This document shows positions 21,843 to 32,502 of a stretch of 64,000 nt of DNA, piece after piece (position 1 is the stretch's first letter; the number at the start of each line of letters is the position of its first letter). The position numbers and the translations under genes were made by a program. The notes below the pieces were generated by a model that was not told the origin of the DNA, did no database searches, and worked only from the letters and a program-made list of their open reading frames with translations. The DNA is from Chytridium lagenaria (Eukaryota > Chytridiomycota > Chytridiomycetes > Chytridiales > Chytridiaceae). The DNA lies in assembly GCA_025449115.1 (NCBI GenBank), contig JAHLKC010000047.1, positions 124,001 to 188,000 on the forward strand, read 5' to 3'.

Positions 21843-23788
21843 ATGGCATCTCTCCTGTCACGGCCAGATATTCGCTATGCCAACGCACTCGGTGTGAGCC
21901 TTGTGTCAGGCTCGCTGGTCCTCTTATCAGCCGGAACCTTCTATGCATTCAGCCTTTACGGGCCTCAGGTGAGGAGTCAATGAACAAACAGAAGCAAAAT
22001 AAAAAGCTCGGTTGACCCTTGTGAGTTAGCTTGAGAAGAGGTTTAATTATTCAACGTCCCAAACGGCTGCCATCGCTGCGTCGACGAATTTGGGAGTTTT
22101 ACTTGACGGGTCCAATATGGGGGTAATGACTTTGACGTCTCTTTGCAATGAGATGAAAGTCAATGGCTAACCTATTGTCACTGCATGGCAGACTTCTGGT
22201 CGACCGCGTGAACCCAAGATGGCTATTCCTCACAGCATCCGCACTACTCGGCAGTGGATACGCACTGGCAAGGTAGCTCTCACACTCTGCGCATGTTTTT
22301 CTCCATATTTTCAGTCATTAACTCGCACCTCGCCCAGTTACGCCTACCTCGGTTCCTTTGGCGACTCGATCCCTTTCCTCCTCATGTGCCTGTTCTTCTT
22401 CACCGTCGGTGTCGGCTCTGGTGGTGCCTACCATACCGGTCTCGCCACAAACCTCCGCAATTGGCCTGCAAACTTCCGGGGCCTCGCCATAGGGATTCCT
22501 GTTGCCGTATTCGGTCTCTGCGGATTCATCTGTGCCGCCGTTGCACGTCGATTCTTCACCTACGAACTATCAATCCGAGAATCAATTGGATCCTTGGATG
22601 TACCCGTGTTTCTGTCTTTCTTGGGTGTGCAGGGATTCGTAGTGAACTTTGTTGCGGCGTTTGTGTTGAAAGATATAAGGCATTTGAGGCCTGGGATGAT
22701 TTTTATCGAACCGCCGCAATCAGAACCTCAGGAAGTAGGAGGAGGTGGAGGAACCGCCGCATGACCCCCCTGTTATTGTGTCAAGTCCAGTTATGGTGGA
22801 TGAGGCAGAAAATGATGAAGAGGATGAGAATGTGCCATTCATTACTTCTGCTGGATCGTTTAGGAAGGGGATGGACGTTTCCGAATCTTGATGAGGAAGC
22901 ACCCAAGGAGGACGAGGAAGTGGATATACCATGTTTTTTTGAATTCGACGCGCTTTTGCTATTTTGATCATGTTTGCGGTAACGGGGACTGGGTTAATGT
23001 AAGTAAACTAGCTCCACTTTCATTTCCATTGTTTACTTATACTATTTAGGGTGGTGAACAACATTGGGAAGGTTATCGAATCCCTCTTCCCACCCAACAC
23101 CCCAACCACCGATCCCACATTTCAAGCAACTCAATCCCTTCACGTCACCATTTTCTCCATTGCCGGGTTCCTTGGCCGTCTCGTCACGGGCGCGCTCTCT
23201 GATCATCTTTCATCATCAACCGCTTGCTATGTTCGACGGGCGACATGGGCGCCGCTTCCTTCTTTCATTATGCTTTTAGGAAGCTTATTAGCGCTGCGCG
23301 TGACGCACATTGGGGACCTGGTTCCTGTGACGATGGTGGTTGCCATTGCGTATGGGTCGGTTTGGACTATTGTTCCTGTGCTAGTGAATGAATTTTTTGG
23401 GTCAAAGAGATTTGGGTTTCATTGGTGAGTCTTTTTTTTATGTATTATCAATGTAAACCTTATCCTTGACTTTGCAATTTGAATGATCCTTATTTTAGCT
23501 TCCTTCGCCCTAACGTATATGCTTGAACCTACAACTTTAGGGGACTCATGACTTTAAGCCCTGCCGTGGCTGGCCTTACGTGCTCCATGGCTTTTGGCAG
23601 AATATTTGATTCGCATGGAAAGCCATTTGAAGGTCTTCCTGTGGATGATAGCGAGTGCAAAGGGCCGCATTGTTTTGCCACCAGCTTTCGTCTTTACCAC
23701 CGGACTATGCGCTTTCGGGCTAGTTTGCGGCATCATCCTGGCATGTAGAAGATCAACCGTATTATACCGAATGGCAAGCAGCTCATGA
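21843..23788 (+). CDS. MFS transporter, nodulin-like/MCH1-type
   Basis: Twelve-helix major facilitator protein of the nodulin-like group that includes yeast MCH1-type proteins. The N-terminus reads LSAGTFYAFSLYGPQ, then after an intron RFNYSTSQTAAIAASTNLGV and LVDRVNPRWLFLTASALLGS. The next exon has MCLFFFTVGVGSGGAYHTGL and NWPANFRGLAIGIPVAVFGL. A long acidic cytosolic loop with many Glu and Asp lies between helices 6 and 7 (about 22720-22930). The C-terminal half includes FSIAGFLGRLVTGALSDHL, MVVAIAYGSVWTIVPVLVNE and a last helix ending near ILACRRSTVLYRM. The substrate is unknown. Some frame breaks occur, for example near 22740-22960. Confidence 0.85.
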
Positions 23789-23897
23789 TACCAACATCAC
23801 AATATTTCTAGATATTTTTATTGATGTAATCCTATATATATGCTTAAGCCTTGTGTGATGCCTTGAATTTTAGACTTAGCCTTCTGCAAAAGTTTGT

Positions 23898-24907
23898 ATG
23901 CTCACCATGCTGAAAAACATTCTTGTTGTTGGTGGAAGCGGTGGTCTTGGACTTGCCCTCACCCGTCACCTTTCCAAACTCACCAACGTTCATACCTTTG
24001 TGACTTCTCGCAAAGTTTCTTCTGATATCGAAGCTCTCGGAAGCACTGTCACCCTCATTAAAGGAGTAGATGTAACAGATGAAGATGCTGGGAAGAAGAT
24101 CGCATCAGCCGTCCCCGCCGACTTAACATTCGACGAAGTGTTCATGGTAGCGGGATACTTTTCTACAGAAACTTTTGAGAAACTGGATTGGAATGAGCAG
24201 AGACGGATGTTTGACATATGTGCGATTGGACCGTTGTTTGCTGTTCAGAGTTTGTGGGTGGCTGTTTGTTTTGAGAGGCAATAGCTTAGGCTTTTAGGGT
24301 GATGAATGGAAAGATCCGGGAGGGGAGCAAGGTTGTTTTGATAACGTCAGAAGGAGGATCCTTGACATTGAGGACGCATGAGGAAGGTGGAGGAAATTAT
24401 GGTGAGACTTTATTGAACGCGGGCTTTTGAACTGATAATGCAGGTCATCATATGAGTAAGGCGGCGCAAAACATGATGGGAAAGGTGCTAGCGATAGACT
24501 TGAAACCAAAAGGTTTGTTTTTTGCTCTCTCTACAGTGGGTTTTAACATTAGGTGTATAGGCATTCCCGTTATCATGATCCATGTTAGTCCCTCGATAAC
24601 TCAAAAGTATAGCTAATCATCTAAAAGCCTGGTTTCCTCAAAACAGAAATGACGAAGGGAGTCGGGTTTGACCAATACTATGAAGCAGGAGGAGGTAAGA
24701 GCTCTCGTTTATTGATAGAGCGAAGCTAACAGAAAAAAAAGCTGTTGAGCCTGAGGACGCCATTGAACCTTTGCTGAACGTCGTGAAGGATCTTACGCTT
24801 GAGACTACGGGACGGTTATCGCGCCGCTCGGTCCAAAAGGTGTTGGAAATGCGCACATTATTGGAGAAGTCAGCACATTGCCCACGCCTCTTGAGTTGCC
24901 GTGGTAG
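23898..24907 (+). CDS. short-chain dehydrogenase (C-factor/sniffer-like SDR)
   Basis: A classical-size SDR. The N-terminus has LKNILVVGGSGGLGLALTRH, the nucleotide-binding GGSGGLG. VDVTDEDAG and FDEVFMVAGYFSTETFEKLD follow, where VAGYFS sits at the position of NNAG. The region VVLITSEGGSLTLRTHEE corresponds to the active-site Ser strand. The catalytic Tyr-x-x-x-Lys is represented by HHMSKAAQNMMGK, where His or Met replaces Tyr, so activity is uncertain. The C-terminus reads IAPLGPKGVGNAHIIGEVST and ends with a stop at 24905-24907. There are several short introns, with a break near 24820. It is unrelated in sequence to the SDR at 20.6 kb and adjoins the MFS gene on the same strand. Confidence 0.75.
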
Positions 24908-25330
24908 AAAGCAGCCAGCCAACTCGCATCAAGCACATCTATGCCATCATCCCCGTCATTCATTTGCGTATATACTTTTACCATTTTTATGCAAAAAAAT
25001 ATAGTGGACTCCTGAAAGTCAAGGTTTTCTCTGTTTCCAACAGCTCTGTTTGAAAACAAGATTTTTTGACATAGACGGAAAACAAAGTAGTGACGGGCCG
25101 CTCCGTGCCCTACCCAAATGCATCGTTTTTCACTCCCTGTAACAGCACCCTCATTCTCCTCAATTCTATTATGCCCATTCGCTCATCTCTGACTGTACAT
25201 GTACATCCATTGCCCTCTAATCCCGGTCATCCCTGTTGTGTGTGTTTATCCAACGTGGTAATCTCTGGCAACAAACATTGCAATGGATTGCTCTATAAAT
25301 ATGGCTCACCTTTTCGTTCTAGCGCACAAG

Positions 25331-25590
25331 CCATATCCCAAACAATCTCTTAAGTGAACTCACATATCCCCACTTCACCCTTACTTCGGTCTCTGTCAAC
25401 GACTTCACGACCGTTCTATCCCACAACCCATATCCCAAACAATCTATTGAACAAACTCGCATATCCCCCTCCTCGGTCCCTTTCAGCGACTTCACGACCG
25501 TTCTATCCCACAACCCATATCCCAAACAATCTATTGAACAAACTCGCATATCCCCTCCTCGGTCTCTTTCAACGACTTCACGACCGTCCT
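25331..25590. repeat. tandem repeat, about 2.8 copies of 87-97 bp
   Basis: CCATATCCCAAACAATCT recurs at 25331, 25428 and 25515. Each copy is followed by CGCATATCCCC (ACATATCCCC in copy 1) and TTCACGACCG. The last two copies are nearly identical and 87 bp apart. The array ends just before the first ATG of the RCC1-repeat gene, so it lies in that gene's promoter or 5' leader. Confidence 0.9.
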
Positions 25591-25598
25591 CCAAGGAC

Positions 25599-28367
25599 AT
25601 GGATGGTATACCGTTAACTGGTAGCGTCGCCAGTCGCTCCTCTCTGAAGGCGAGCGACGGCGCAGCTAACGGTCCGTACTCAACAGTTGCAGACTCAAAA
25701 ATAGACGTCGAGTGCTCTGCCCATTATCGACAAATCAACTGGACGCCTTGAGGCTCCCAACCTGGCGTTTAATCGAAGACAGAGGAAGGCCGCTGCTAGA
25801 AAAAAGATCGCCGAAGCACTTTTGACAACGGCCAACACCATGACTTTTACGGAAGTTAGTCAGCCCTTCCAATTTACTAAACAAGCGATCACTCCAGAAG
25901 AACGTCAGCGTCTTCTTTCCGAAGCTGTCCACGCTCTCCACTTCCCAAGTCTTATCACCCCTCCCTCTCTCCAACAAACCACAGACGACAGTAAAGAGGC
26001 GCCTCGCAAGAAATGTAACAAAAGGGATGTTCCCTTGGATGACGAAGAAGTAGCTGTGGGAATGGAGGAGAGGTCTATGGCCCCTCCACGTTTGATTTTG
26101 AAGCCTAAGTATCGTCAGGGTTCTTCAGGTCTTCCTCTTCTTTCGTCAGTGAACCTCAGCCCCTTTAACTTTGGTGAGGACAAAGCTCTTCAAGAAGCAC
26201 TTCCAAGCAGCACTTTCTCGAAGAAGAAAAGGACCGCTCCCGAGGAAGAAAATCAGCCTCTTGCCCGAACTTTCAACTTCGCTGACGCGAATATCGATAC
26301 GCCTTTCTCTCCTCCTCTCCCTCCTCCTGCTCGTCGCCTTCACAAGATGACCGGAAGCCACTCACGTGGCTCAGTTCCACGGAAAACCCACCGAAAACCC
26401 GCATCTTTTAATAACTCGGCAGCTTTCACAGGTACTCTGCGAATGGAGGTGGATCAGATGGCTTTTGGTTTTAAGCCGAGCCTTTTAGCCTTAAGTGCCT
26501 CTTCCGTCGCTCTCCATGTCCCTCGACCTTGACATGCAGAAAGTGACAGTGAGGCCCCGAGCATGCCTTTTGATGTTGAGAATGTGCAGCAAGAGAAGAA
26601 GACTCTTTGTGGGGAGATCGTAGGCCCTAATGTTCAACCGTTCGCCAATACCGCTTCTTCGTCGCTTGTCACTCCTATCACCCTCCTGGTCCCCATCCGT
26701 GGCATCCGCGAGAGGAAATTTAGGGTGTTTTGTCAGGTTAGTTGTAAATATCATTGTGTTGTTTTACTAACATTAGAAAAAGGGGGGCAACGAGGACGGG
26801 GAGATCGGGAGGTCAAAGGACGACAGTAAGAGCAATTTCCCGTGGTCGGCCGTTCGATTGAAGATGATGGACGAACGTAATGAAATGATTGACGCGGCGC
26901 AGCTTCTGGACGTTGTTTGCGGATCAATGCATTCTGTCGGAATTACAACAGGTCGAAAGGTATTTAAATAGTATGTGATATGTTTGTTTTATATTTATTC
27001 TTTTTTTTTTTTTTAGTTGATTACTTGGGGACACGGGCGGTCTTCCGGCCAAAAGCCTGAGCTCTTGATCAATGGTGAGGAGGATGAAGTTAGAAACGAT
27101 AAGGTGGATCAGGATGGAAGAGTCGAGGGAGAGACATGGCGGAACAGGATGGGAAAGACATGGGAGACGATAAGGCGGCTCTTCCAAGGATTATTGCATC
27201 TGAGATTAACTTCGTGAGGGTTGCTGCTTCCGAAGTCGCAGGATTCGCTTTGGACGAGAATGGGCAATGTAAGCTATATCATTTTACGTTATTCAACTTA
27301 AAGCCTCTTATCTTTCTAACAATTTTGTTTTAATATAGTGTGGGCATGGGGAAGGTTCAGGGTACGTGCTGTCTTCTTTGAAATCTAGTAGCAAGTCTTT
27401 TTTACTGACTTGCCTTAATATAGGATAACGATGGCAGCTCTTTCTTTTTGGACGGTCAAGATGAAGTTCAAGAGCCCTTGAACGTCTCCCTCCTCCATGA
27501 CCTTTCGCCCATCGTCGATATCGCGGCGGGTCATTCCCACGTCGTGTTTATGACCGAAAGCGGCAAAGTTTACGGCTGGGGGATCACTTCATGCGGAGTT
27601 CTTGGTCCTAAGGTCTATGATGGTCGTGCTTTCCTGTCGAGCCCATGCATTTCCTTCCCTGATGGCTTTACGGCAGACCGCTTATTCGCTGGCGGTTACA
27701 GCACATTTATCATGGGCACTTACACTTGTGGGCGGAAAGCTATTTTGGCGTGTGGGAGGAATAAGGAGGGTGAGCTTGGTGTAGGGAGCTTGAATAGTGT
27801 GGTGGAGTTGACGGAGGTTGATTTTTCAGATGTTGGGAGGTTCGATGTTGGAACGATTGTGGAAATTGCTGCTGGTTTGGAGCATACATTGTTTAGGACA
27901 TTGGATGGTGACGTTTATGGTTGCGGTGAGTTCCGTGTTGATGTCTCTTTAAACAATGTACACTATTCTAATATTTCATATACAGGTACAAGCCGTAACG
28001 GCGAGTTAGGATTTGACAGGCTTAGGTGTCGTTCTCCTTTTAAAGTCAGCGTGGCACCCGCAGCGATGGTATCCGCTGGCACTGGAGGGTGTCATAGCTG
28101 TAAGTACTCTAGTTTTATTCTCGTTATATTCACGGAAAGGTTGACATTATTTCTACAGATGTCGTTTCAACTGCCTGTAATGTCTTTGTCGCCGGTGCAA
28201 ATACCCATTGGCAACTTCTTCGTGACCGGGGTGAGGACGGAGAGGAAGAGCTGGTCAAAACGTTCACTTGCAGGGAGTTCAAAATCCCTGGAACTGGCGA
28301 TCAGAGGAAGGTTGTTTTTTCAACTGGAGGGATTCAGTTCTCCATTTGGGGTCTGGAGCAGGATTGA
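25599..28367 (+). CDS. RCC1-repeat protein, possible Ran guanine-nucleotide exchange factor
   Basis: The second half contains RCC1 beta-propeller blades: LLDVVCGSMHSVGITTGRKL, VRVAASEVAGFALDENGQ with WAWGRF, then IVDIAAGHSHVVFMTESGKV with YGWG. Later blades are IVEIAAGLEHTLFRTLDGDV with YGCG and AMVSAGTGGCHS. WAWGRFRDNDGSSFFLD resembles the blade of true RCC1/Prp20/Pim1 that reads WG-F+D. This supports a chromatin-bound Ran exchange factor, though RCC1 blades also occur in other proteins. The N-terminal 330 residues are basic, Ser/Pro-rich and disordered, with RKKCNKRDVP and FSKKKRTAP as possible nuclear-localisation signals. The start (DGIPLTGSVASRSSLK) is tentative because a frame break lies near 25730. 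Introns are short (for example 27270-27339). Confidence 0.72.
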
Positions 28368-28710
28368 AAGGAGATTGATGAGAACATTTATGCATTTCTA
28401 CGAAAAAGCAATGGATCGTTTATTGCGCGATAGTAATGTTGGTTCTCGGCTCGTGCTGATGGACTATTGTAATCTTGGTGTTGTTCTCTATTTATTCTGC
28501 CGAGATGGTGTATCATTTGGATATAATAAAGAATATTTGTTAGAAAAAGACTTGCATGATCGCTATATTTAAGAAAACTGTATGCTCTATCGCATGTCTT
28601 GACTGTAGTAGAATGGAAGACGACTGTGACTGTTTGACGGACTCCATTTAACTCTGCAGAGAATATCTCGAGATCTCAGTTGGAAATGATTTAACCCGTA
28701 TAATGCATAA

Positions 28711-29606
28711 TTAAGCTTCGGTTGATAACCTATTTCTTTTTCCATAATGACATTTTCTCCCCCCAAGATGCTTGCGGTCCTTTGAAACAGCCTCATCCTC
28801 CTTGAGATCTCGAATGTAAACTTCTTCAAATTCGCTACTCAGCAGCTCCTTGTAGATTTCTACAGAAAGGGCATAAGGTGGTCCTATTTTACACATTATT
28901 ATTATTAGAATCAAGATGGAAAGTTAAGAAATTATCACCTTGTTCATCATCAGCTCGCAAAGGAAACATGTAGGCAATAAGATAACCTCCGGGCGCGACC
29001 ACTTTTGCGATTGCTTGTGCCCAATCCTTCCTGTATGCTTTTCCAATGCGCACAAGAATCTATGAAATATTAATAAGAAAACCTGACCCGCGGTTGAAAC
29101 AAGCTACACGCACGTATGATCAAAGACAATGTCAAAGGATGCTCTGCCTTCCATTCAAAAAAGTTGACGAGCTTATAATCGGCCATCTCTTCCGAAATCT
29201 TCTGTTCACTTCGATACTTTACTCGTTACATGATTGCCATTTCATCTTACTACTTATGGCCGCTTGAAGTCCAGTTTCTGATAAATCAATTCCCAGAGCT
29301 TTGATGCCTCTTGATGCAAATTCAATCACATCGTATCCTCTCCGCAGCCCGGAACGAGAGCTGTGATGTTGGGTTTCGTTGCAAGGAGATCAGGAAGTAG
29401 TTCGTTCAGAACGTTTTGAATGCAGGCGTTGAACCGCCTTGATCCATCCAGTTTTTGATTCTCTCCATTTCAGCTCCTAGTTGAGGTTGCCGAATCATCA
29501 GAAAGGATGCCATGCATTCACGATATATACCCAAACTTTTTCTTCGGTCATGGTTGTCTGAAAGCGTCTCTAAGTTTGCTTGTTCTGAGATGACAAATGG
29601 CCACAC
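28711..29606 (-). CDS. thiopurine/thiol S-methyltransferase-like (TPMT family)
   Basis: SAM-dependent methyltransferase of the TPMT/harmless-to-ozone-layer family, which methylates thiols, thiocyanate or halides. After the N-terminal exon, MERIKNWMDQGGSTPAF gives the family's conserved start (W...G.TPWD). The SAM-binding motif I reads ALVPGCGEGYDVIEFASRGI, and motif II is KALGIDLSETGLQAA. Next come a DYKLVNFFEW segment, RKDWAQAIAKVVAPGGYLIA, and the characteristic GPPYALSVEIYKELLSSEF near the C-terminus, where the family has GPPW.L. The gene spans several exons with introns near 28920-28935 and 29060-29100, and a short break near 29340. ATG 29606 is the first Met of the frame. The preferred substrate cannot be told from sequence. 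Confidence 0.8.
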
Positions 29607-29789
29607 TCAAGTTGTACTAAATAGCTTCGACGGGAGTTTGCATGGCTATCATATGTGGTATTGGAAACGAGATTCTCTTTGAAAAAAAAAAAAACGTGCG
29701 TGTAATTCCTGGCGTCTGTTTGACTTTTAAGTGTGTGAGTAAATTATAAATAACGTATATTTTAATGAGAATTGCGGGGAAAAATACAT

Positions 29790-31760
29790 TTAAGGGTATA
29801 AACTAAGATGCGTTATGTACAAAAGACAAAAAAATTCAAGAAAGTCTTCGGACCGGCATGTAAGCGCTTGCTTCAAATGTGTGTGTGAATTGAACCAGAA
29901 AGCGATACACGGCTTGGTGTGCCACGTTTTCCGATGCTGTGCCTGTTCAGGAGTCAACGATTTATAAGTTAAATCAATACCTGGCTTTGATGGTAGTAAC
30001 ATTGGAGCCAATATTTTGAGCGACTCCTTTCTGTGTTTCTCATTTGGCATCTGGAAAAACAATATCAGGGACCAGCATATACTTCGGATTCTTACCACAC
30101 GAAACACATTCAAAATGCAGTTAATCGTATAAAATGTGCTTTTATCTCCTTCATTAAAAGCTTGAAACACTTCAACGCCATCTTCCAAAAATAAAGATAA
30201 ATGGCGCTCAGAGAGCAGAGGTTCCTATTTGCACGTTTAAGCTGTTGCCGCAATGAAGAAAGAAAAAAAGAGAAAAAATATTACATACCTTTAAAATTAA
30301 AAGCCAATGTAGAAGTAAATCGATAAGCACAACACCACTTTCTTCCGTCTCCAGTTCTTGGTAAAATCCCTCATTAATTTGCATAATCAATCTCGAGCAA
30401 TTGCGATTTAATGTTCGGCTGCGGAAATATTCGTCCATGCGCTCGCTAATTTCGGCGCATATATCCGTCTGTTATGGAATAAGACCGAGATATCGATTTA
30501 AATGTACCGTTATTTGTACTTCCCCTTCAGAGTTTTCCGGAAGACTATCCGAAGTCCGCTCCCGTATTCGACATTTGCTTAAAATGATGACCATTAACCT
30601 CTCCACAATCATAAGAACGACCTTTAAAATTCGCAAACATTATTAAACAACCATGACAAATAGACAAAAAAAAAACAACAAACGGTTACCTTTGGTATAT
30701 GCCGTAACAGTCTAAGCTCATTTCCGTGAAGCAGCAAACGCTGGTTATCTAGTAAATGCGAGAACGTCACTCTCTCCTCATGATCCTTAGACGCCGCAAA
30801 AGTCGGAAATACGTTGTATAGACGTGACAGATACGTCTTAAAAGACTGTACAAACGCCTGCTGTTTGGAATTTTGTACTGAAAGAGGCCTAGATATATAA
30901 ACTCATTGCCGAATGAAAAACCAAACCTCTTATTCCGAATTTTGCTTATTGCCTTGAAAGATTTAGTGAAATTATAGTTTCAGACTTACCGCCACCGGAC
31001 TCATTCGTTCTGCAAACACTAGCAAACATGCAATGGACACACCTGTTCGGCCTTTACTTTTGTTGGAACTTTCTCAAATCACGATGGCACGCACCTAATC
31101 CAGCATGGCAATGTACTGCTATCTGTATAGCTTGTTAAATTCCCTTTTACAAAGAACGAAGAGATCAGGCATGAAGGCATATAAAACACACCTTTTTCCC
31201 GGATCTTAACTCGTTATGCATGACTTGAACCAACCTCAGCACAAAGTCAAGCGTCGGAACATCCATGTCACGCCTTGTAAATGTTGAGTAAGATAGGTGG
31301 CTTATCCCAATCCAAAAGCATACCATCCAAAATTAAAGTACGAAACTACCATCATTAGATACATCACTATTTTTACAATGCTTACTTCCAGCGTCCATCC
31401 AGACCTCGGGAAGATATGAGAATCCAGATGATGTCTCTATGCCATCCCACAAAATTCGTGCTCTCCAATCTCTTGCAGGTTAAATATCGCTCCAATTCCT
31501 AGGTCTTCAAATCTATCCACGAGATGAAAGTCCCGAATTATCCTAGAAGAAGGTCGCTGCATAGCAAGTATATCGTCTGTGATCCTGTGGCAAAGTCTTG
31601 TCTTAAATCATTGTTGCAAAGAAGGTCATGCCGTACCAATTCGAAACAGCCCGTCCACCGCATTCGGCCTGTCTGGATCCTTTAACCACAGATGCCAATT
31701 CTCGTACTTGCACTCAGGCCCTCCGCAGAATAGGCACTTGAATATCGCAATGTTGTCCAT
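29790..31760 (-). CDS. PTPDC1-like dual-specificity phosphatase
   Basis: Cys-based protein phosphatase of the PTPDC1 group. Start ATG 31760 gives DNIAIFKCLFCGGPECKYEN and WHLWLKD, the family's small Cys motif. After introns: ILAMQRPSSRIIRDFHLVDR, then GAIFNLQEIGEHEFCGDGIE and GFSYLPEVWMDAG. FNFGW lies near 31330, and DFVLRLVQVMHNELRSGKK precedes the active site. The P-loop IAVHCHAGLG is split by an intron and continues RTGVSIACLLVFAERMSP, giving HCxxGxGRTG with the catalytic Cys intact. Then LLHGNELRLLRHIPK matches the HGYE..LKHIPK segment conserved in PTPDC1. The downstream part to 29790 is divergent. At least eight introns are present. In animals PTPDC1 has been linked to centrioles and cilium length, which fits a flagellated fungus. 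It shares a 91-bp divergent promoter with SDHAF2. Confidence 0.83.
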
Positions 31761-31851
31761 CGTGCCGTCGCTGTCGTTTGTCTTGCAGGTGCCAGATGGT
31801 TGTCATGCAGCATAGGGCAGATTGTGTCACACACAAAAACGCTGGAAAGAA
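31761..31851. promoter_or_regulatory. 91-bp divergent promoter, PTPDC1-like / SDHAF2
   Basis: Only 91 bp separate the first ATG of the minus-strand phosphatase from the likely ATG of the plus-strand SDHAF2 gene. The transcripts must therefore start within or overlap this segment. I see no TATA box. Confidence 0.6.
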
Positions 31852-32376
31852 ATGTCGTTCAGATCCAGATTCGCTATTCAGCTGCAAAGAGCAAGTGCGC
31901 CTCGCAACGGCATCGCCATCGCTCGGCGGATGTTCGTGCACTCACCTATTGCATTTAACGGGCCTAAGGTGTATCCGGGAGAGTGGGCACGCCAACCCCC
32001 ACCGAAGGAAGACGAGGAGGTCGAGTTCACCATCAAGGTCCCTAAGCCTATTCGTCCCGTTAACGAGCCCATCGAAACCATGAGGGCAAGGCTTCAGTGG
32101 ATGTCAAGGAAGCGAGGCATTCTTGAAACCGACCTTTTGCTTTCCACCTTTGCCAACAAACATCTCAAGACCATGTCCCATCAAGCATTGAAGGAGTATG
32201 ACGATCTCCTGGAGGAGAACGATTGGGATATTTACTATTGGGCGACAGGCGCACGGAAACCACCGGCAAACGTCAAGGCGATGTTGTTTTGGGATGATTT
32301 GTTTGAGCACTGTAAAAATTCGGAGAAGATTGTGCTTAGGATGCCTGACGCCCTGCATGAAATTAAACAAATGTAA
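31852..32376 (+). CDS. SDH5: succinate dehydrogenase assembly factor 2, mitochondrial
   Basis: Mitochondrial matrix chaperone that promotes covalent FAD attachment to the flavoprotein subunit of succinate dehydrogenase (complex II). ATG 31852 begins a presequence (SFRSRFAIQLQRASAPRNGI, basic and Ser/Ala-rich). An upstream in-frame ATG at 31822 is less likely because it lacks this context. The conserved core follows: RARLQWMSRKRGILETDLLL, STFANKHLKTMSHQALKEYD, then LLEENDWDIYYWATGARKPP, which is the family's RKRGxLExDLLL...DWDIYYW signature. The 175-residue length is normal. No intron is needed and the frame is clean. The stop is at 32374-32376. Confidence 0.94.
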   Translation: MSFRSRFAIQLQRASAPRNGIAIARRMFVHSPIAFNGPKVYPGEWARQPPPKEDEEVEFTIKVPKPIRPVNEPIETMRARLQWMSRKRGILETDLLLSTFANKHLKTMSHQALKEYDDLLEENDWDIYYWATGARKPPANVKAMLFWDDLFEHCKNSEKIVLRMPDALHEIKQM

Positions 32377-32502
32377 ATAGACGCATTCTACGTTCTTCGT
32401 CTTCTTTATTATTTTCAAAAGTTAAATAAGATGGAGGGGCTCAAAACGAGCAAAAGGAAAGAGTCGCTCTACACTTGAAAAGATACCGCGTGATTATCTG
32501 CT

